Below, piece after piece: positions 5,550-5,871 of a DNA stretch of 5,871 nucleotides. Made by a program: the position numbers and the translations under genes. The notes under the pieces are model-generated. The model was not told the DNA's origin. It saw nothing but the letters and a program-made list of their open reading frames with translations, and did no database searches. This stretch comes from a candidate division FCPU426 bacterium (lineage in GTDB: Bacteria > Oederibacteriota > PGYV01 > Palsa-1178), in contig PMTB01000143.1 of NCBI GenBank assembly GCA_003167475.1, forward strand, positions 1 to 5,871, given 5' to 3'. Each line of letters opens with the position of its first letter. Position 1 is the first letter of the stretch.

Positions 5550-5871
5550 ATGACGACAGGCACGCTTTACGTAGTATCCACTCCCATAGGAAATTTGAAG
5601 GACATCACGCTTCGGGCCATAGAAACCCTCAAGGCCACCCCGTATTGCATAGCCGAAGACACCAGGACGACGCAAAAACTCTTCAACCATTATGAAATAA
5701 CCTCAAAGCTTGTCTCTTACCATAAATTTAACGAAAAAGAGCGCGAAGCCGAAATCATTGAAATATTAAACAACGGCTCAAGCGTATCGCTTGTATCCGA
5801 CGCGGGGACGCCGTTGATATCCGATCCCGGCTACACGGTTGTAAAAGCCGCAATCGATGCCGGCCTGAGGG
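5550..5871 (+). CDS. rsmI: 16S rRNA (cytidine(1402)-2'-O)-methyltransferase, 3' end cut by window
   Basis: The first 107 residues are visible and the frame is open at the right edge; the full protein is normally about 220-290 aa. RsmI uses S-adenosylmethionine to methylate the ribose 2'-OH of C1402 in the decoding centre of 16S rRNA. Family hallmarks are LYVVSTPIGNLKDITLRA (6-23), IAEDTR (34-39), SYHKFNE (56-62, usually YHEHNE) and LVSDAGTPLISDPGY (81-95), the tetrapyrrole-methylase type fold with its glycine-rich site. The GGGAG at 5535-5539 is 10 bases before ATG 5550. The gap to the preceding gene is 27 bases with no terminator, so rsmI is probably co-transcribed with the membrane genes. 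The substitution of E and H by K and F in the YHEHNE motif is a variation seen here that I cannot weigh. Confidence 0.95.
   Translation, partial: MTTGTLYVVSTPIGNLKDITLRAIETLKATPYCIAEDTRTTQKLFNHYEITSKLVSYHKFNEKEREAEIIEILNNGSSVSLVSDAGTPLISDPGYTVVKAAIDAGLR

Noticed and set aside
5337..5690. A 117-codon minus-strand open frame over the small membrane gene and rsmI start
   Set aside because: It is antisense to the coiled-coil gene and to conserved rsmI motifs, and has no ribosome-binding site or recognisable domain.

Overview
The window looks like a chromosomal segment from a bacterium with a Gram-negative type envelope. It carries a DUF374 lysophospholipid-acyltransferase-like gene, of the kind linked to outer-membrane lipid metabolism, and a lipoprotein with a clear lipobox. 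Isoleucine is often encoded by ATA and arginine by AGG. Shine-Dalgarno sites are strong (AGGAG to GGAGG) and base composition is roughly balanced. This style fits uncultured lineages such as Omnitrophota or similar phyla, but that placement is an impression, not a demonstrated assignment.

Left part (1-2840): the 3' end of a DUF374 acyltransferase gene overlaps by 11 bases a complete bifunctional (p)ppGpp synthetase/hydrolase gene (Rel/SpoT family, 711 aa). The Rel protein has all of its expected domains. A 9-bp hairpin with A- and T-tracts follows the stop and serves as a two-way terminator. It faces a convergent rpmB gene (ribosomal protein L28, four-cysteine type) that has its own well-formed promoter and Shine-Dalgarno site.

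Middle (2831-3274, 444 bases without a credible gene): this lies between two divergent sigma70-like promoters, one for rpmB on the minus strand and one for a TPR lipoprotein gene on the plus strand. It holds a tandem 11-base repeat and a striking nested inverted repeat. The core is a perfect 38-bp pair of arms. A further imperfect 20-bp stem lies inside it, and a perfect 13-bp pair lies outside. This is the most unusual thing in the window.

Right part (3275-5871): an apparent operon of a seven-TPR lipoprotein, a membrane-anchored GAF-domain protein, a small four-helix membrane protein with a cytoplasmic coiled coil, and rsmI (16S rRNA C1402 2'-O-methyltransferase), which is cut by the window end. 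The second and third genes overlap by 8 bases and have the same general plan of membrane helices followed by a coiled coil. They may form a membrane complex with a sensory GAF module but no recognisable output domain. Their function is unknown.
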